DNA of 64,000 nt from Persephonella atlantica (GCF_016617615.1 NZ_JAACYA010000001.1:682001-746000), one strand, 5' to 3'. Positions 25,269 to 36,830 are shown, numbered from the stretch's first letter. The notes: a model not told the origin generated them from the sequence alone. Numbers and translations: made by a program.

Positions 25269-27386
25269 TCATACTGATATTTTTGTAAAATCAGCGATTT
25301 TTTTAAACATTCTGTTTATCATTCTCATCAGTGAGAGTCTGTTCTCCCTTAATCTTTTATCTTCTACCATTACCATCACATTATCAAAGAATCTGTCTAT
25401 GTAAGGTTTTAGTTTAAGGAGTTCTTTTAATGCTTTTTCGTAATCTTTTTTTTCCACTTCGTTACTGTACACATCTTTTATTCTCTGGAACTGTTCAAAT
25501 AGTTCTCTCTCTTCTTTTTCTTTCAGAAAATCTTCAGAAAACTCCCCTTCAAAACCTTCAGGTATTATTCTTCCTACTCTTTTAAACACAGTCATTATAT
25601 CTGTAAACTGAGGATTTTTCTTAAGCTGTTGAACTGTTCTTATCTTAAGATAGTTTCTGTATAAATTGTAACTGTTGGTTGATACAACAGCATTTATTAT
25701 GTCTGTGTCATAACCTTTATCCTTCATGTATGAAACAAACCTTCCAGTAATAAACTCTAAAATTTCTGGTATTATGCTTTCGTCAAACAATACTTTCCAG
25801 TTATCCTCAATATCTGCAAACTTTAGTATTCTGCTTTTCCTTGCCTCTTCTGAGATTGAATCTAAAATTTCCTTGAGGTCTATATCAATTCCTTTTTCTA
25901 CCAATAGTCTAACAATTCCTATGGCACTTCTTCTTATTCCATATGGGTCTGCTGCTGCTTTTGGTTTTTCTCTGATAGATAAAAATGAGATAACTGTATC
26001 TAACTTATCAGCAAGGGCAAGAACTGTCCCAATCGTTGTTTGAGGAAGATTGTCATCGGCAGTCTTTGGCAGGTAATGCTCATATATAGCCTTTGCTACT
26101 TCCTCTTTCTCTCCCTGTTTCAATGCATAATGCATACCCATAATGCCCTGAAGCTCATCAAACTCTTTTACCATCTCAGTCAGGATGTCACATTTTGAAA
26201 GCCTGCAAGCTCTTACCATGTCTTCAACATTTATATCTTTGAAATGCTCAGAAAGTAAAAGGGCAATCCTCTCATTTCTCTCAACCTTATCAAGGAGACT
26301 GCCTAACTTCTGATGAAACTGGACATCTCTAAGTTTTGGGTAAAATTCGTCAAGTTTGTGCTTCAGGTCTTCTTCGTAAAAGAAAAGGGCATCCTCTAAT
26401 CTTGCTTTCAGTACTCTTTCATATCCGTTTTTGACAACATTTCTGTCAGGTACTGAGTTGTTGGAAAAAGCAAGAAATCTGGGCAGTAATTGGCCATCCC
26501 TTTCAAAGTTAAAGTAACGCTGATGAACTTTGCACACAGTTATTATCACTTCCTTTGGCAAAATAAGGTACTCAGGAGAAAATTCACCTAATATTCCAAT
26601 GGGAAACTCTGTAAGATTTGTAACCTCATTTAGAAGTTCTTCATCTATAACAGGCTGCGCATCTAAGGTTCTTGCAAAACCTTCAAGCTGGGTCTTTATT
26701 GATTCCTTTCTTTCATTGAAGTCCGCAATAACAAAACCTAACTTTGTTATTTCTTTGTACTGCATAGCTTCAGGAATTTCTTTCTTTTCACCTCGCCCCG
26801 CAGGCTCTGTCATAAATCTGTGAAGGTGTGTATATCTGTCAGCTTTTACACTTCCAATATTTATCTCAACAACATCCCTGTCAAGAAGTGATACTATCCA
26901 TCTTACAGGTCTGGAAAACCTTACTCCAGAGCTATTCCATTTCATCGTTTTTGGAAAAGGTATTGAAAGAACAAGAGGAGGAATCTCTTCTCTTATAAAA
27001 TCCTCTAACTTTTTACCCTCTATCAGTATCTTTGCTCCTATATACCTGCCTTTTTCATTCTCAATCACCTGAAGCTGTTCAACAGGAATGTTGTTTTTTG
27101 AAGCAAATGCAAGAGCCGCCTTCGTGAAATTACCGTCTTCATCTATAGCCACCTTTGCAGGAGGTCCAACTATTATCTTTTCCTGAGAAGGCTCTCTCTC
27201 CTTTAGATTTTTTATTAAAAAGCCTATCCTCCTTGGAGAGCCAAATATCTCAATATTTTCAGGTGTGTCATACTCAAAGAAATTCTTAAAAATTTCAGGT
27301 AGTTTTTGACTGAAGTAATTCAAAGATATCTCAACAGCCTTAGGAGGTAGTTCTTCTGTACCTATTTCCAATAGATAGTTTTTCAT
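25269..27386 (-). CDS. glyS: Glycyl-tRNA synthetase beta subunit
   Basis: The 705-residue beta chain of the alpha2beta2 bacterial glycyl-tRNA synthetase. It starts with the family signature [15 protein letters not shown], followed by a B3/B4-like and HD-type region (for example [22 protein letters not shown] near 147-168) and ends with an anticodon-binding helical domain containing [24 protein letters not shown], a DALR-type signature. It overlaps glyQ by 4 bases (ATGA), giving translational coupling that matches the need for equal amounts of both subunits. Confidence 0.95.
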   Translation of the reverse strand: MKNYLLEIGTEELPPKAVEISLNYFSQKLPEIFKNFFEYDTPENIEIFGSPRRIGFLIKNLKEREPSQEKIIVGPPAKVAIDEDGNFTKAALAFASKNNIPVEQLQVIENEKGRYIGAKILIEGKKLEDFIREEIPPLVLSIPFPKTMKWNSSGVRFSRPVRWIVSLLDRDVVEINIGSVKADRYTHLHRFMTEPAGRGEKKEIPEAMQYKEITKLGFVIADFNERKESIKTQLEGFARTLDAQPVIDEELLNEVTNLTEFPIGILGEFSPEYLILPKEVIITVCKVHQRYFNFERDGQLLPRFLAFSNNSVPDRNVVKNGYERVLKARLEDALFFYEEDLKHKLDEFYPKLRDVQFHQKLGSLLDKVERNERIALLLSEHFKDINVEDMVRACRLSKCDILTEMVKEFDELQGIMGMHYALKQGEKEEVAKAIYEHYLPKTADDNLPQTTIGTVLALADKLDTVISFLSIREKPKAAADPYGIRRSAIGIVRLLVEKGIDIDLKEILDSISEEARKSRILKFADIEDNWKVLFDESIIPEILEFITGRFVSYMKDKGYDTDIINAVVSTNSYNLYRNYLKIRTVQQLKKNPQFTDIMTVFKRVGRIIPEGFEGEFSEDFLKEKEERELFEQFQRIKDVYSNEVEKKDYEKALKELLKLKPYIDRFFDNVMVMVEDKRLRENRLSLMRMINRMFKKIADFTKISV

Positions 27387-28297
27387 TTATGCTCCCTTTT
27401 TTTCATAAGTGGATATCCCAACTCTTCCCTATGTTTTATAAAGGCTTTTGCACATTCTCTTGCAAGGTTTCTCACTCTTCCTATAAATCTTGCTCTCTCA
27501 TTCACAGAGAGAGCTCCTCTCGCATCAAGAAGATTAAATATGTGGGAACATTTAAGAGCATAGTCGTATGCTGGTATGGGGAGATTATGTTCTATCATAC
27601 GAAAACCCTCTTTTTCGTACATATCAAATGTGGCAAAAAGCATATCTGTGTCCGCAAGTTCAAAGTTGTAAATGGACCACTGCCTTTCTGCCTCTCTGTA
27701 TATATCTCCGTAGGTCAAACCTGGTGCCCAAACGATATCATAAACACTGTCCACATTTTGCAAATAGGTGGCTATTCTCTCAAGACCATACGTTATCTCA
27801 ACACTTACAGATGGAAGGTCAAGGCTTCCTACCTGCTGAAAGTAGGTAAACTGTGTTATCTCCATACCATCAAGCCATACTTCCCATCCAAGTCCCCATG
27901 CTCCAAGAGTTGGACTTTCCCAGTCATCCTCAACAAATCTGATATCATGCTTTCTCAGGTCAATACCAAGAGCTTCAAGGCTCTCAAGATAGAGCTCCTG
28001 AGGATTTTCTGGAGCAGGTTTTAAAATAACCTGAAACTGGTAGTAATGCTGAAGCCTGTTAGGATTTTCTCCGTATCTTCCATCTTTTGGTCTTCTTGAA
28101 GGCTCTACATAGCAAACATTCCACTCTTCCGGTCCAAGACATCTGAGAAAGGTAGCAGGATTCATCGTTCCTGCTCCAACCTCAATATCATAAGGCTGCC
28201 AGAGAATACATCCTTTCTTTGTCCAGAAACTTTCCAATCTATGTATAATTTCCTGAAATGTTATAATCTTTTCTTCAGTCAACCAGTATCCTCTCAT
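27383..28297 (-). CDS. glyQ: Glycyl-tRNA synthetase alpha subunit
   Basis: The 304-residue catalytic subunit of the heterotetrameric glycyl-tRNA synthetase (class II). Family landmarks are [29 protein letters not shown] (about 23-51), [30 protein letters not shown], and [20 protein letters not shown]. Typical length is about 290. The start used here, [10 protein letters not shown], gives a short N-terminal extension relative to the usual start near the FQEIIHRLE helix; I see no strong ribosome binding site, so the exact start is uncertain. A candidate promoter lies just upstream. Confidence 0.93.
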   Translation of the reverse strand: MRGYWLTEEKIITFQEIIHRLESFWTKKGCILWQPYDIEVGAGTMNPATFLRCLGPEEWNVCYVEPSRRPKDGRYGENPNRLQHYYQFQVILKPAPENPQELYLESLEALGIDLRKHDIRFVEDDWESPTLGAWGLGWEVWLDGMEITQFTYFQQVGSLDLPSVSVEITYGLERIATYLQNVDSVYDIVWAPGLTYGDIYREAERQWSIYNFELADTDMLFATFDMYEKEGFRMIEHNLPIPAYDYALKCSHIFNLLDARGALSVNERARFIGRVRNLARECAKAFIKHREELGYPLMKKREHK

Positions 28298-28314
28298 ACG
28301 TTTTTAGCGTATTT

Positions 28315-28344
28315 ATTTTATCTTATTTTTGTAACTTTTAACAA
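28315..28344 (-). promoter_or_regulatory. Candidate sigma-70 promoter of glyQ
   Basis: Read on the minus strand, TTGTTA (complement of 28339-28344) and TAAAAT (complement of 28315-28320) are 18 bases apart. The -10 box is a 5/6 match and lies about 18 bases before the glyQ ATG, leaving little room for a leader; no T-box or glycine riboswitch is visible in this gap. Confidence 0.4.
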
Positions 28345-28397
28345 CAGCCTTGATATTTTTAAGGTAAATAATACTTTTTTCCTGTAAAATTATAATT

Positions 28398-30698
28398 TTG
28401 AAACAACTTAAATCAGGTGGAGAATTGCTAAGATATCTGAAGTTTTTTCTACTTCTAACAGTTTTAGTGGGACTTTGTGGAACAGCTCTGTTTGTTTACA
28501 TAAACACAAGAAACCTTCCTGATGTCCGCAATCTTGAGCACTGGAAACCAAGTCAGGTATCACAGGTTTTTGCACACGACGGTTCTCTCCTCACAGAATT
28601 TTACATACAAAGGAGGCAGTACGTATCTATAGATGAAATACCTGAACATGTCAAAAAAGCATTTATTGCAATTGAAGACAGAACGTTTTACGAAAATCCC
28701 GGCATAGATATATGGGGAATTTTAAGAGCTGCACTTATTAATATAGTTTCTGGAAGGATTGTCGCGGGTGGAAGCACAATATCCCAGCAGCTCATAAAAA
28801 ATCTATTTCTTACTCCAGAGAGAAGCTTTAGAAGAAAGTTTAAAGAAATGATACTGGCAATTAAGCTAAACAGAATTTACCCAAAAGATAAAATACTTGA
28901 GATGTATCTCAATCAGATATATCTCGGACATGGAGCATATGGAGTAGAATCTGCATCTCAGGTTTATTTTGGAAAACATGTATGGGAGCTTGATGTGTGT
29001 GAAGCTGCAGTTTTAGCTGGACTTCCGAAGGCACCAAGCAGATATGACCCTTACAAAAATATGGAAGGTGCTATCCAGAGACGCAATGTTGTTCTTCAGA
29101 GTATGGTTGAAGAAGGATACATAGACATATACACAGCAAAGGAATGTTATGAGAAACCTATTGTCCTGAGAGAAAAAGATGAAGAGGATGTAAATATTCA
29201 CGATTATTTTACAGAAATGGTAAGACAGTGGTTTGCGAACAGATATGGAATAGATGAGCTGTATAAGGGAGGATATAAGATTTATACAACGGCAGATAAG
29301 GATTTATTAAGAGATACACACTACATAGTAAAGGACCATATAGAACTTCTGCAGCAGCAGGTTGGGTTTCCTAAACTCTCTGAGGAAGAAATAAATAAAA
29401 TGTTGGAAGAGTACAGTAAACAAAACACAAAAAAATTATTAAAAGACCATGTGTATGTCGGGCTGATAGAAGATATAAAAGGGAAAACAGTACTTTTTAA
29501 AGTTGGAGAAAGGAAAGGAAAGGTTAGATTCTATGGCTCGCTGAAAAATGCCCAGAAAGGACTTCCCATATATGTCAGATATATAGGAGATAACAGATTT
29601 GAATTTGTTCCTTATTTAGAAACTGCTGTTGTTTCCATAGACCCACAGACAGGAGCCATCAGAGCACTCTCTGGAGGGTATGATTTTAAAAAATCTAAAT
29701 ATAACAGGGCAGTTCAGGCAAAAAGACAGCCTGGTTCGGCTTTTAAGCCTATTGTATATACTGCAGCAATAATGAAGGGTTTCTCGCAGATTTCTGTAAT
29801 TGACGACGAACCTGTTGCCATATGGGATCCTGATAGGTTTGAGGAATGGATACCACGAAATTATGAAGGGGAGTATCACGGAAAAGTTACATTAAGGGAA
29901 GCTCTTACAAAAAGTTTAAACGCTGCTTCTGTAAACCTTTTTTTAGAAATAGGATACGAACCTGTCATATCCTTGGCATACAGACTGGGAATAAAAACAA
30001 AGATACCTAAAGTTCCATCTGTCGCACTTGGCAGTGTGGATGTATCCCCCCTTGAGCTGGCATCTGTTTATTCTACATTTGCTAACAACGGTGTAAGATG
30101 CAAACCCTATTTTATAGAGAAAGTTGTTGACCCAAATGGAAACGTGATTTATCAGCACGAACCAGAGTGTAGCACAGTGATACCAGAAGAGGAAAATGCT
30201 GTAATGGTAGACCTGCTTAAAGGTGTTATTCAGGAAGGGACAGGAAAAAAAGCCCGTATTTTGGGATTTCCTATAGCAGGAAAAACAGGAACAACAAATG
30301 ATTATACAGACGCATGGTTTGCAGGCTTTTCAACAAAACTTACAACAGTTGTATGGGTAGGGTACGACTTCAAGAAAAAGATAGGATGGAAAATGACAGG
30401 AGCAAAAGCAGCACTTCCTATATGGATTGACTTGATGGCAACTGCACATGCAGACAGAGAAATAACAGATTTTCCTGTTCCCCAAAAAACTACCTACATA
30501 CCGATTGATTTAAAGACACAGACAGTATCTGACGGAAACTGTGAGAATAAAAAACTGCTGTTTATAAAAGGTACAGAGCCCAAAATTGATTGCTCAGGTA
30601 ATATAATTACTGTACCTTCCTATAAAAAGGAAGAAGAATTTCTGTTTGACATAAATAAAGAGGGCAAAAGTGATGAAATACCATTACCCGGACAGTAA
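28398..30698 (+). CDS. Class A penicillin-binding protein (PBP1A type)
   Basis: A bifunctional peptidoglycan synthase: membrane anchor (about 14-35), GT51 glycosyltransferase with catalytic Glu93 in AIEDRTFYE and [12 protein letters not shown], then the transpeptidase with nucleophile Ser447 in GSAFK (SxxK), SLN near 511 and KTGTT near 635. Length 766 from the TTG at 28398, which has no ribosome binding site. A second TTG at 28425 is preceded by AGGTGG with a short spacer and gives a more usual start at MLRYLKFF, so the true protein is probably 757 residues. It acts at the inner membrane in cell-wall growth. It overlaps trpB by 29 bases, an unexpected functional pairing. Confidence 0.93.
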   Translation: MKQLKSGGELLRYLKFFLLLTVLVGLCGTALFVYINTRNLPDVRNLEHWKPSQVSQVFAHDGSLLTEFYIQRRQYVSIDEIPEHVKKAFIAIEDRTFYENPGIDIWGILRAALINIVSGRIVAGGSTISQQLIKNLFLTPERSFRRKFKEMILAIKLNRIYPKDKILEMYLNQIYLGHGAYGVESASQVYFGKHVWELDVCEAAVLAGLPKAPSRYDPYKNMEGAIQRRNVVLQSMVEEGYIDIYTAKECYEKPIVLREKDEEDVNIHDYFTEMVRQWFANRYGIDELYKGGYKIYTTADKDLLRDTHYIVKDHIELLQQQVGFPKLSEEEINKMLEEYSKQNTKKLLKDHVYVGLIEDIKGKTVLFKVGERKGKVRFYGSLKNAQKGLPIYVRYIGDNRFEFVPYLETAVVSIDPQTGAIRALSGGYDFKKSKYNRAVQAKRQPGSAFKPIVYTAAIMKGFSQISVIDDEPVAIWDPDRFEEWIPRNYEGEYHGKVTLREALTKSLNAASVNLFLEIGYEPVISLAYRLGIKTKIPKVPSVALGSVDVSPLELASVYSTFANNGVRCKPYFIEKVVDPNGNVIYQHEPECSTVIPEEENAVMVDLLKGVIQEGTGKKARILGFPIAGKTGTTNDYTDAWFAGFSTKLTTVVWVGYDFKKKIGWKMTGAKAALPIWIDLMATAHADREITDFPVPQKTTYIPIDLKTQTVSDGNCENKKLLFIKGTEPKIDCSGNIITVPSYKKEEEFLFDINKEGKSDEIPLPGQ

Positions 30699-31917
30699 AG
30701 GATACTTTGGACAGTTTGGAGGAAAATTTCTACCGGAGACACTCATTCCTGCATTAGAAGAGTTAGAAGAGCAGTATAAAAAGATAAAAAACGATGGTGA
30801 CTTCCAGAGAGAACTGATTTACTATCTTCAGGAGTATGCAGGAAGACCTACTGTTTTGTACTATGCCCACAGGTTAACACAGGCTGTTGGAGGAGCAAAG
30901 ATATACCTGAAAAGGGAGGATATGCTCCATACAGGAGCTCACAAAATAAACAACACCCTCGGACAGGTTCTTCTGACAAAAAAGTTAGGAAAAAAAAGAA
31001 TAATAGCAGAAACAGGAGCAGGACAGCACGGCGTTTCCACAGCGACAGCAGCTTCTCTGTTTGGTCTTGAATGTGTTGTCTATATGGGAGAGGAAGATGC
31101 AGAAAGACAAGCACTGAATGTTTTTAGAATGAAACTCCTTGGAGCAGAGGTAAAAATAGTAAAATCTGGAAGCAGAACACTGAAAGACGCAGTAAACGAA
31201 GCCCTCAGAGACTGGGTTACTAATGTAAGAACAACCCATTATGTTATAGGCTCTGCTCTTGGCCCTCATCCATTTCCTGTTATTGTGAGAGATTTTCAGT
31301 CTGTTATAGGAAAGGAGACAAAAGAACAGATTATGGAAGTTGAAGGAAGACTCCCTGATGCTGTTGTTGCCTGTGTAGGTGGGGGGAGTAACGCAATAGG
31401 CATGTTCTATCCATTTATAGAAGATGAAAATGTAAGACTGATAGGAGTGGAAGCTGCAGGCTATGGTATAGAAACAGGCCAGCACGCTGCAAGCATAAAT
31501 GGTGGTTCTATAGGCGTTCTTCACGGAATGAAATCCTACTTCCTTCAGGACGAATGGGGACAGATAGAGCATACACACTCTATATCTGCAGGTTTAGACT
31601 ATCCCGGTGTAGGTCCAGAGCATGCATTTTTAAAAGAAACAGGAAGAGCTGAGTATATAACAGCAACAGATGAGGAAGCTTTAGAAGGTTTTATGCTCCT
31701 GTCCAAAACAGAAGGAATAATACCTGCATTAGAAAGCTCCCACGCCGTAATAAAAGCTGTAGAGACAGCAAAAGAGATAGGAAAGGAAGGAATAGTAGTA
31801 ATAAATCTGTCTGGTAGAGGAGACAAGGATGTGAGACAGGTAAAGAACTTTTTTGATACAAACCCCGATGTATACGAGAGGATACAGAAAAATCTGAAGG
31901 AAAAATACCAGATTTAA
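30670..31917 (+). CDS. trpB: Tryptophan synthase beta subunit (TrpB1)
   Basis: The 415-residue PLP enzyme joins indole and serine to give tryptophan. PLP Lys92 sits in [10 protein letters not shown], the catalytic Glu in [12 protein letters not shown], and the phosphate-binding loop is GGGSNAIG near 235. The N-terminal [21 protein letters not shown] matches the TrpA-dependent TrpB1 class and not TrpB2. The frame begins GTG-ATG; ATG at 30673 is an equally good start, giving 414 residues. trpA is not adjacent. The coding region starts within the end of the PBP gene. Confidence 0.95.
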   Translation: MMKYHYPDSKGYFGQFGGKFLPETLIPALEELEEQYKKIKNDGDFQRELIYYLQEYAGRPTVLYYAHRLTQAVGGAKIYLKREDMLHTGAHKINNTLGQVLLTKKLGKKRIIAETGAGQHGVSTATAASLFGLECVVYMGEEDAERQALNVFRMKLLGAEVKIVKSGSRTLKDAVNEALRDWVTNVRTTHYVIGSALGPHPFPVIVRDFQSVIGKETKEQIMEVEGRLPDAVVACVGGGSNAIGMFYPFIEDENVRLIGVEAAGYGIETGQHAASINGGSIGVLHGMKSYFLQDEWGQIEHTHSISAGLDYPGVGPEHAFLKETGRAEYITATDEEALEGFMLLSKTEGIIPALESSHAVIKAVETAKEIGKEGIVVINLSGRGDKDVRQVKNFFDTNPDVYERIQKNLKEKYQI

Positions 31918-31978
31918 ACATTTTAACCTTGCAAAACGAAAGATAAGGCAAAGTTTATAAAAGGAAAAACAGGGTGCA

Positions 31979-33070
31979 GTGAAGACAATGACAGAGATAA
32001 AAAACCTTAACTTTGGAGAGCTTGAGAGATGGGTTCGCCAGCAAGGCTGGAAAAAGTTTAGAGCCGGTCAGATTGCAAAATGGATTTATACCAAAAAGGC
32101 AGGCAGTTATGACGAGATGACAGACCTGTCTAAAGATATAAGAAATTTTTTAAAGGAAAACACTGTCCTAAATGTTTTACAGCTCATCACATACGAGCAG
32201 TCTAAAGAAGACGGAAGCATAAAATTCCTGTGGAGACTGAAAGATGGGCATACAATAGAAACAGTATTCATTCCCGAAAGAAACCATTACACTCTGTGTG
32301 TCTCCACACAGGTAGGATGTGCAGTGGGATGCGATTTCTGTTTTACAACGAAGGACGGACTGATAAGAAATCTGTCAACTGCAGAAATTATAGACCAGTA
32401 CATTCAGTCTCAGCGTTTTGTTGGACTGGAAAAAAGAATATCTAACGTTGTTTTCATGGGAATGGGAGAACCTCTTGCAAATTATGAGAATGTAAAAAAA
32501 GCAGTCCAGATTATGACAGATGACAGAATGCTGGGTCTTTCACACAGAAAGATAACCATTTCCTCCAGTGGGATAATACACCAGATTAAACGGATGTATC
32601 AGGACAGCTCTTTTCCACAGGTTAGACTGGCTGTTTCCCTGAATGCAGCTGACCAGAAAACAAGGGAAAAACTGATGCCTATATCTGAAACAAATACCTT
32701 AGAAAACCTGATGAAAACGCTAAACAGTCTTCCTGTAAAAACAGGATACAGAATTATGCTTGAATATGTGCTTATTAAAAATGTTAATGACAGACCAGAA
32801 GATGCCCACAGACTTGCAAAACTAATAGGGAAAAACAAAAAGAGATATAAGGTTAATCTGATACCTTTCAATCCCTATCCCGGTTCACCATACGAAAGAC
32901 CTGAAGAAGAGAGGGTTAACAGATTTCACAAGATACTGTGGCAGTACAACATTGGAGCATTTGTAAGATGGAGTAAAGGAAAAGATATATCTGCTGCCTG
33001 TGGACAACTGAGGAAGAAAGAGATAACAGAAAAGGTATCATTTATCACTCCTGCAGGTCTGAAAAAATAA
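31979..33070 (+). CDS. rlmN: Dual-specificity rRNA/tRNA adenine-C2 methyltransferase RlmN
   Basis: A 363-residue radical SAM enzyme that methylates C2 of A2503 in 23S rRNA and A37 of some tRNAs. The radical SAM cluster is held by Cys114, Cys118 and Cys121 (CAVGCDFC), and the methyl-carrying Cys341 is in SAACGQLR near the C-terminus. FMGMGEPLANYENV is the conserved block that distinguishes RlmN/Cfr. The GTG at 31979 gives the length; the ATG three codons later is an alternative. Position after trpB by 61 bp; its own weak AGGGTG site lies just upstream. Confidence 0.94.
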   Translation: MKTMTEIKNLNFGELERWVRQQGWKKFRAGQIAKWIYTKKAGSYDEMTDLSKDIRNFLKENTVLNVLQLITYEQSKEDGSIKFLWRLKDGHTIETVFIPERNHYTLCVSTQVGCAVGCDFCFTTKDGLIRNLSTAEIIDQYIQSQRFVGLEKRISNVVFMGMGEPLANYENVKKAVQIMTDDRMLGLSHRKITISSSGIIHQIKRMYQDSSFPQVRLAVSLNAADQKTREKLMPISETNTLENLMKTLNSLPVKTGYRIMLEYVLIKNVNDRPEDAHRLAKLIGKNKKRYKVNLIPFNPYPGSPYERPEEERVNRFHKILWQYNIGAFVRWSKGKDISAACGQLRKKEITEKVSFITPAGLKK

Positions 33071-33132
33071 TTTTTATCATCCTTTTTCTTATAGCCCTGT
33101 GATAACATTTATAAAAAAAGCGGGGTGTATCG

Positions 33133-35205
33133 TTGGTTATAGATACAGTATGTACATACTGCGGGGTAGGATGCGATATCTCCTTTAAGATAGATAACGG
33201 TCAGATTATAAAAGCATTCGCAAAAAAGGAGGGAACAGTATCACAGGGCAAACTGTGTATAAAAGGGAGAAAAGGCTGGGAGTATCTGTACTCACCCTAC
33301 AGAATAAAAAAACCCCGTATAAAAAAATCCTTCATAGAAAAACATATTCACCAGTTTCCCCAACATATAAAATCACAGCTCAGCAACTTAAAAGAATTTG
33401 ATGGGAATTTTTACGAGACAGAATTTTCTCTTGCCTGCGAGATTGTAGCGTGGAAATTAAACCAGATAAGAGAAAAATACTCTCCTTATGCCATTGCAGG
33501 GATTGGAGGAGCAAGAACAAACTGTGAAAGCTCATACCTGTTCCAGAAGTTTATCAGGAAGTATATAGGCTCCCCCCACATAGATAACTGTGCAAGGGTA
33601 TGCCATTCACCTTCCCTGAAAGGTATGAGAACAACAATAGGTGAAGGAGCAGCAACAAATCCTTTTGATGACATATACAAAGCAGAGTTTATTATTGTGA
33701 TAGGTTCTAACACAACAGAAGCACACCCGATTGTTGCAAACAGAATAATAGATGCTGTGAGAGACGGCAGTGAACTTGCCGTTATAGATGTGAGACAGAT
33801 ACCTCTCTCGAAATTTGCAAATTACCACCTGACCATACCATTTGAATCTAACCTCTTCGTTTTAAACATGATGGCACGGGTAATAATAGAAGAGGGTCTC
33901 TACAACAAAGATTTTATCAGACAGAGAGTTAAAGGATTTGAAGATTTCAAGGAGAAAATACTAAATGACCCATTTTCAGACCCTGAGCTTTTTAAAAAAA
34001 TCAGAGGTTATGAAGATTTAGCTGAAAAGATAAAAGAGGTTGCAAGGAAGTATGCAACAAAAAAGTCAATGATACTGTGGGGACTTGGAGTAACAGAGCA
34101 TATAGATGGAAGCTATGCTGTGATGGCAATAACACACCTTGCACTGCTCACAGGAAACATAGGAAAAGAAGGAGCAGGATTAATGCCGCTGAGAGGTCAG
34201 AACAACGTTCAGGGAACCTGTGATATGGGATGTCTGCCTTACTTTGACCCTGATTACAGAAAACCAGAAGAAACAGGTCTTATGACTCCTGACATAATAG
34301 ACGCAGTTTTGGAAGGAAAGATAAAGGCCATATATAACATAGGTGAGGACATTGCCCATATACATCCAAACCAGAATAAGATACACAGAGCATTACAGAA
34401 ATTAGAATTTTTAGTAGTGAATGAGATATTCCCAAACGAGATTACCCAGTATGCAGATGTGATTTTCGGAGTAAAAAGTGCATACGAAAAGGAAGGAGTA
34501 TACATAAATGCAGAAAGGAGACTACACCTTTCCCAGCCTGTCATTAAATCAGACCTTCCTGATGACTGGGAAGTATTATCAGAAATAACAAAAAGAATGG
34601 GAATACCTGTTAACTACAAAAAATCTGAAGATGTCTGGAACGAAGTAAGAACAGAAGCTCCTGTCAGATTCTCTGGAGCATCTTATCAGAAGCTAAAGGA
34701 AAACAGATTAAAAGGGCTCCAGTGGCCTGTTAAAGAAACAGACACACCTGTTCTGCACATTGACAGATTTAGAACAGAAGATGGTTACGGCAGATTTCAC
34801 TATAAACAGTGGGAAATGAGAGGAATGGTTAAAGAACTGCTGGAAAATGAAAAGTATGAAGACTTTTATTTAACAACAGGAAGAAACCTGATACACTACA
34901 ACAACGCAGCTCAGACAAAGGAATGTATATCTCTTATATCCAAAATATCAGAAGACACACTGTTTGCCAGTGAAGAAGATAGAGAGAGGTTGAAAAACGC
35001 CACAAAAGTTATACTCAAATCTGAATGGGGTGAGACAGAACCTCTAAAACTGAAGTTTGTTAGCTTCCTGAAAAAAGGAACACTGTTTACCACATTCCAT
35101 TTTGCAAAAAGTAAGATAAACTACCTGTTTGGAGATGAAGCAGATGTTTTTGTAAAAACGGCAAGGTTTAAGTCTGTAAAGGTAAAGGTTATTCCGGTTC
35201 ACTAA
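33133..35205 (+). CDS. Formate dehydrogenase-like molybdopterin oxidoreductase
   Basis: The 690-residue protein has an N-terminal [4Fe-4S] site (Cys7, Cys10, Cys14, Cys42) and the Mo/W-bis-MGD domains of the DMSO-reductase family. Cys157-His158 in DNCARVCHSP matches the Cys/Sec-His pair that binds the metal in formate dehydrogenases, so formate oxidation or CO2 reduction is the best guess. A start at TTG (33133) is supported by GGGGTG five bases before it. No electron-transfer partner (Fe-S beta, NAD-binding or cytochrome b subunit) lies next to it; it is followed directly by an oppositely oriented DUF72 gene whose stop overlaps its own. The physiological electron acceptor is unknown. Confidence 0.85.
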   Translation: MVIDTVCTYCGVGCDISFKIDNGQIIKAFAKKEGTVSQGKLCIKGRKGWEYLYSPYRIKKPRIKKSFIEKHIHQFPQHIKSQLSNLKEFDGNFYETEFSLACEIVAWKLNQIREKYSPYAIAGIGGARTNCESSYLFQKFIRKYIGSPHIDNCARVCHSPSLKGMRTTIGEGAATNPFDDIYKAEFIIVIGSNTTEAHPIVANRIIDAVRDGSELAVIDVRQIPLSKFANYHLTIPFESNLFVLNMMARVIIEEGLYNKDFIRQRVKGFEDFKEKILNDPFSDPELFKKIRGYEDLAEKIKEVARKYATKKSMILWGLGVTEHIDGSYAVMAITHLALLTGNIGKEGAGLMPLRGQNNVQGTCDMGCLPYFDPDYRKPEETGLMTPDIIDAVLEGKIKAIYNIGEDIAHIHPNQNKIHRALQKLEFLVVNEIFPNEITQYADVIFGVKSAYEKEGVYINAERRLHLSQPVIKSDLPDDWEVLSEITKRMGIPVNYKKSEDVWNEVRTEAPVRFSGASYQKLKENRLKGLQWPVKETDTPVLHIDRFRTEDGYGRFHYKQWEMRGMVKELLENEKYEDFYLTTGRNLIHYNNAAQTKECISLISKISEDTLFASEEDRERLKNATKVILKSEWGETEPLKLKFVSFLKKGTLFTTFHFAKSKINYLFGDEADVFVKTARFKSVKVKVIPVH

Positions 35206-35921
35206 AGAAGTTTTTTCAGGTACAGGGCATTATTTGGAGCATAGGCATAAAAATCATTATTAAAGTAAACAAAACATTCTTTTGTCTTTGAATTTTTGAT
35301 TTTATCTGCCCATTCCTTTAGCTCATCTTCCAAGTAGTTATATCTGTACCAGCTATCCCTGCCGTGAAACCTTACATAACAAAAGTCAGCAGTCTGTATA
35401 AAATCTTCCGGGAGTTTTGGAGCACTTACTGTGCAGAAAGCTATGTTGTGTTCCCTGAGCGCTGCACAAACCTCTTCATTCCACCAGCTTATGTGGCGAA
35501 ACTCAACAGCATTTTTAAAATTGGTGTTTAACTGGGACAGAATTCTTGCAAGATTGTCTTTTGAGTACCTGTAACTGGGAGGAAGCTGAAACAAAAACAC
35601 ACCTGTTTTTTCTTTCAGATTTTCAGAAACGGTAGCATAAAACCTGTCTATCAGCACTTTCGTATCTTTAAATCTTTTTATGTGGGTGATTTCTTTATTT
35701 ACTTTCACAGAAAAAATAAAACTTTCTGGAGATTCTTTATACCACTTTTTTATGCTGGACGGCTTTGGAAATCTGTAGAAAGTTGAGTTAATCTCTACCG
35801 TATCAAACACAGAAGAGTAGTATTTAAACCACTGGGAAGGTTTCAGCTCCTCTGGATAAAATCTCCCTTTCCATCCCCAGTAAAAGTATCCAGAGCATCC
35901 TATGTGATAACTTTTTTCCAT
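35202..35921 (-). CDS. DUF72 family protein
   Basis: The 239-residue protein fits the DUF72 (YecE) TIM-barrel family: GCSGYFYWGWKGRFYP at the start, VEINSTFYRFP, FSVKVNKEITH, FLFQLPPSYRY, VEFRHISWW and CYVRFHGRD are its conserved strands. The HGRD/His region and the Glu in VEIN line the barrel interior and suggest an enzyme, but no activity is established for the family. It starts inside the DUF808 gene (22-base overlap), so the two are coupled, and it ends overlapping the formate dehydrogenase-like gene. Confidence 0.85.
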   Translation of the reverse strand: MEKSYHIGCSGYFYWGWKGRFYPEELKPSQWFKYYSSVFDTVEINSTFYRFPKPSSIKKWYKESPESFIFSVKVNKEITHIKRFKDTKVLIDRFYATVSENLKEKTGVFLFQLPPSYRYSKDNLARILSQLNTNFKNAVEFRHISWWNEEVCAALREHNIAFCTVSAPKLPEDFIQTADFCYVRFHGRDSWYRYNYLEDELKEWADKIKNSKTKECFVYFNNDFYAYAPNNALYLKKLL

Positions 35922-36745
35922 CGGAGTATCCTTTTAACAGCAGTTAAAACTAAATATGCTACAGTTCCAACAACAAGTCCAGCAAGCAAATCTCCTAAAG
36001 GAGTAATCAGATTTTCTGTTATATGGTGAACAAAATCAACATTATGGGAAAATATCCCTCCACCAACTAAAAGCATCGCCACAGTTCCTACCACAGAAAG
36101 AGCTTTTATTACGTAAGGAAGAGAGACAACAAGATAGTAACCCACCTTATTTAAAAAGCCTGTATAATTTTCCATAAGAACAAGTCCAAAATCGTCCATT
36201 CTAACAATCAGAGCAACAAGACCGTAAACCCCAACAGTTGCAAGGAAAGCTATGATAGAAACAGATATAACCTGAACCACAAAATCTTTATCCTGCACAG
36301 CAGAGAGAGCAATAATAATTATCTCAAGGGAGAGTATAAAATCAGTTATGATGGCAGATTTTATTTTTTCCTTTTCTGACATTTCCTTTTTATCCTCTTT
36401 TTTATTACTTCTATGAAAAATAAACTCAATAAACTTTTCTGCACCTTCGTAAGACAGGTAAACACCTCCGATTAGCAAAACAGGAACTATAAAAAAGGGG
36501 GCAAAATAACTGAGAGTAAAAACAGCAGGCAGTATTATTATCTTATTGATAAAAGAACCTTTCATTATTGCCCATATAACAGGTAGCTCCCTTTCACTTG
36601 CATATCCAGAGGTTTTCTTTGCACTGACAGCAAGGTCATCAGCCAAAAGAGCTGATGTTTTATGGGTAGCACTTTTGGTTGCAGATGCAAGGTCATCCAT
36701 TATCAGTGCAATATCATCCAAAAGAGCAAGCAGTCCTGTTGCCAA
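35900..36745 (-). CDS. DUF808 family membrane protein
   Basis: A 281-residue inner-membrane protein of the DUF808 (YedI-like) family. It starts ATGLLALLDDIALIMDDLAS, the family signature, with the LLADDLAVSAKK block at about 33-44, then roughly five or six hydrophobic segments (for example 75-95, 132-147, 160-185, 205-235 and 248-270). Function of the family is unknown. Its 3' end overlaps the start of DUF72 by 22 bases. Confidence 0.85.
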   Translation of the reverse strand: MATGLLALLDDIALIMDDLASATKSATHKTSALLADDLAVSAKKTSGYASERELPVIWAIMKGSFINKIIILPAVFTLSYFAPFFIVPVLLIGGVYLSYEGAEKFIEFIFHRSNKKEDKKEMSEKEKIKSAIITDFILSLEIIIIALSAVQDKDFVVQVISVSIIAFLATVGVYGLVALIVRMDDFGLVLMENYTGFLNKVGYYLVVSLPYVIKALSVVGTVAMLLVGGGIFSHNVDFVHHITENLITPLGDLLAGLVVGTVAYLVLTAVKRILRWKKVIT

Positions 36746-36830
36746 GGTATACCCCCCCGGGTAACATTCAGGTAACGTTTATTCTTTATATTATGGATAA
36801 CAATAATAATTTTACAGGAGGTAATCAGTT

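Noticed and set aside
27389-28024. Long plus-strand open frame (211 codons) opposite glyQ
   Set aside because: It lies wholly antisense to a clear glyQ, has a Cys/Lys/Ser-rich composition typical of shadow frames and no recognisable motif or ribosome binding site.
28298-28397. T-box or glycine riboswitch in the glyQ leader
   Set aside because: The 100-bp gap shows no GGUGG-type T-box sequence, antiterminator or tandem aptamer pattern.
30985-31578. Minus-strand open frame (197 codons) opposite trpB
   Set aside because: Antisense to a well-supported trpB; composition is Cys/Tyr/Ser-rich with no domain and no start context.
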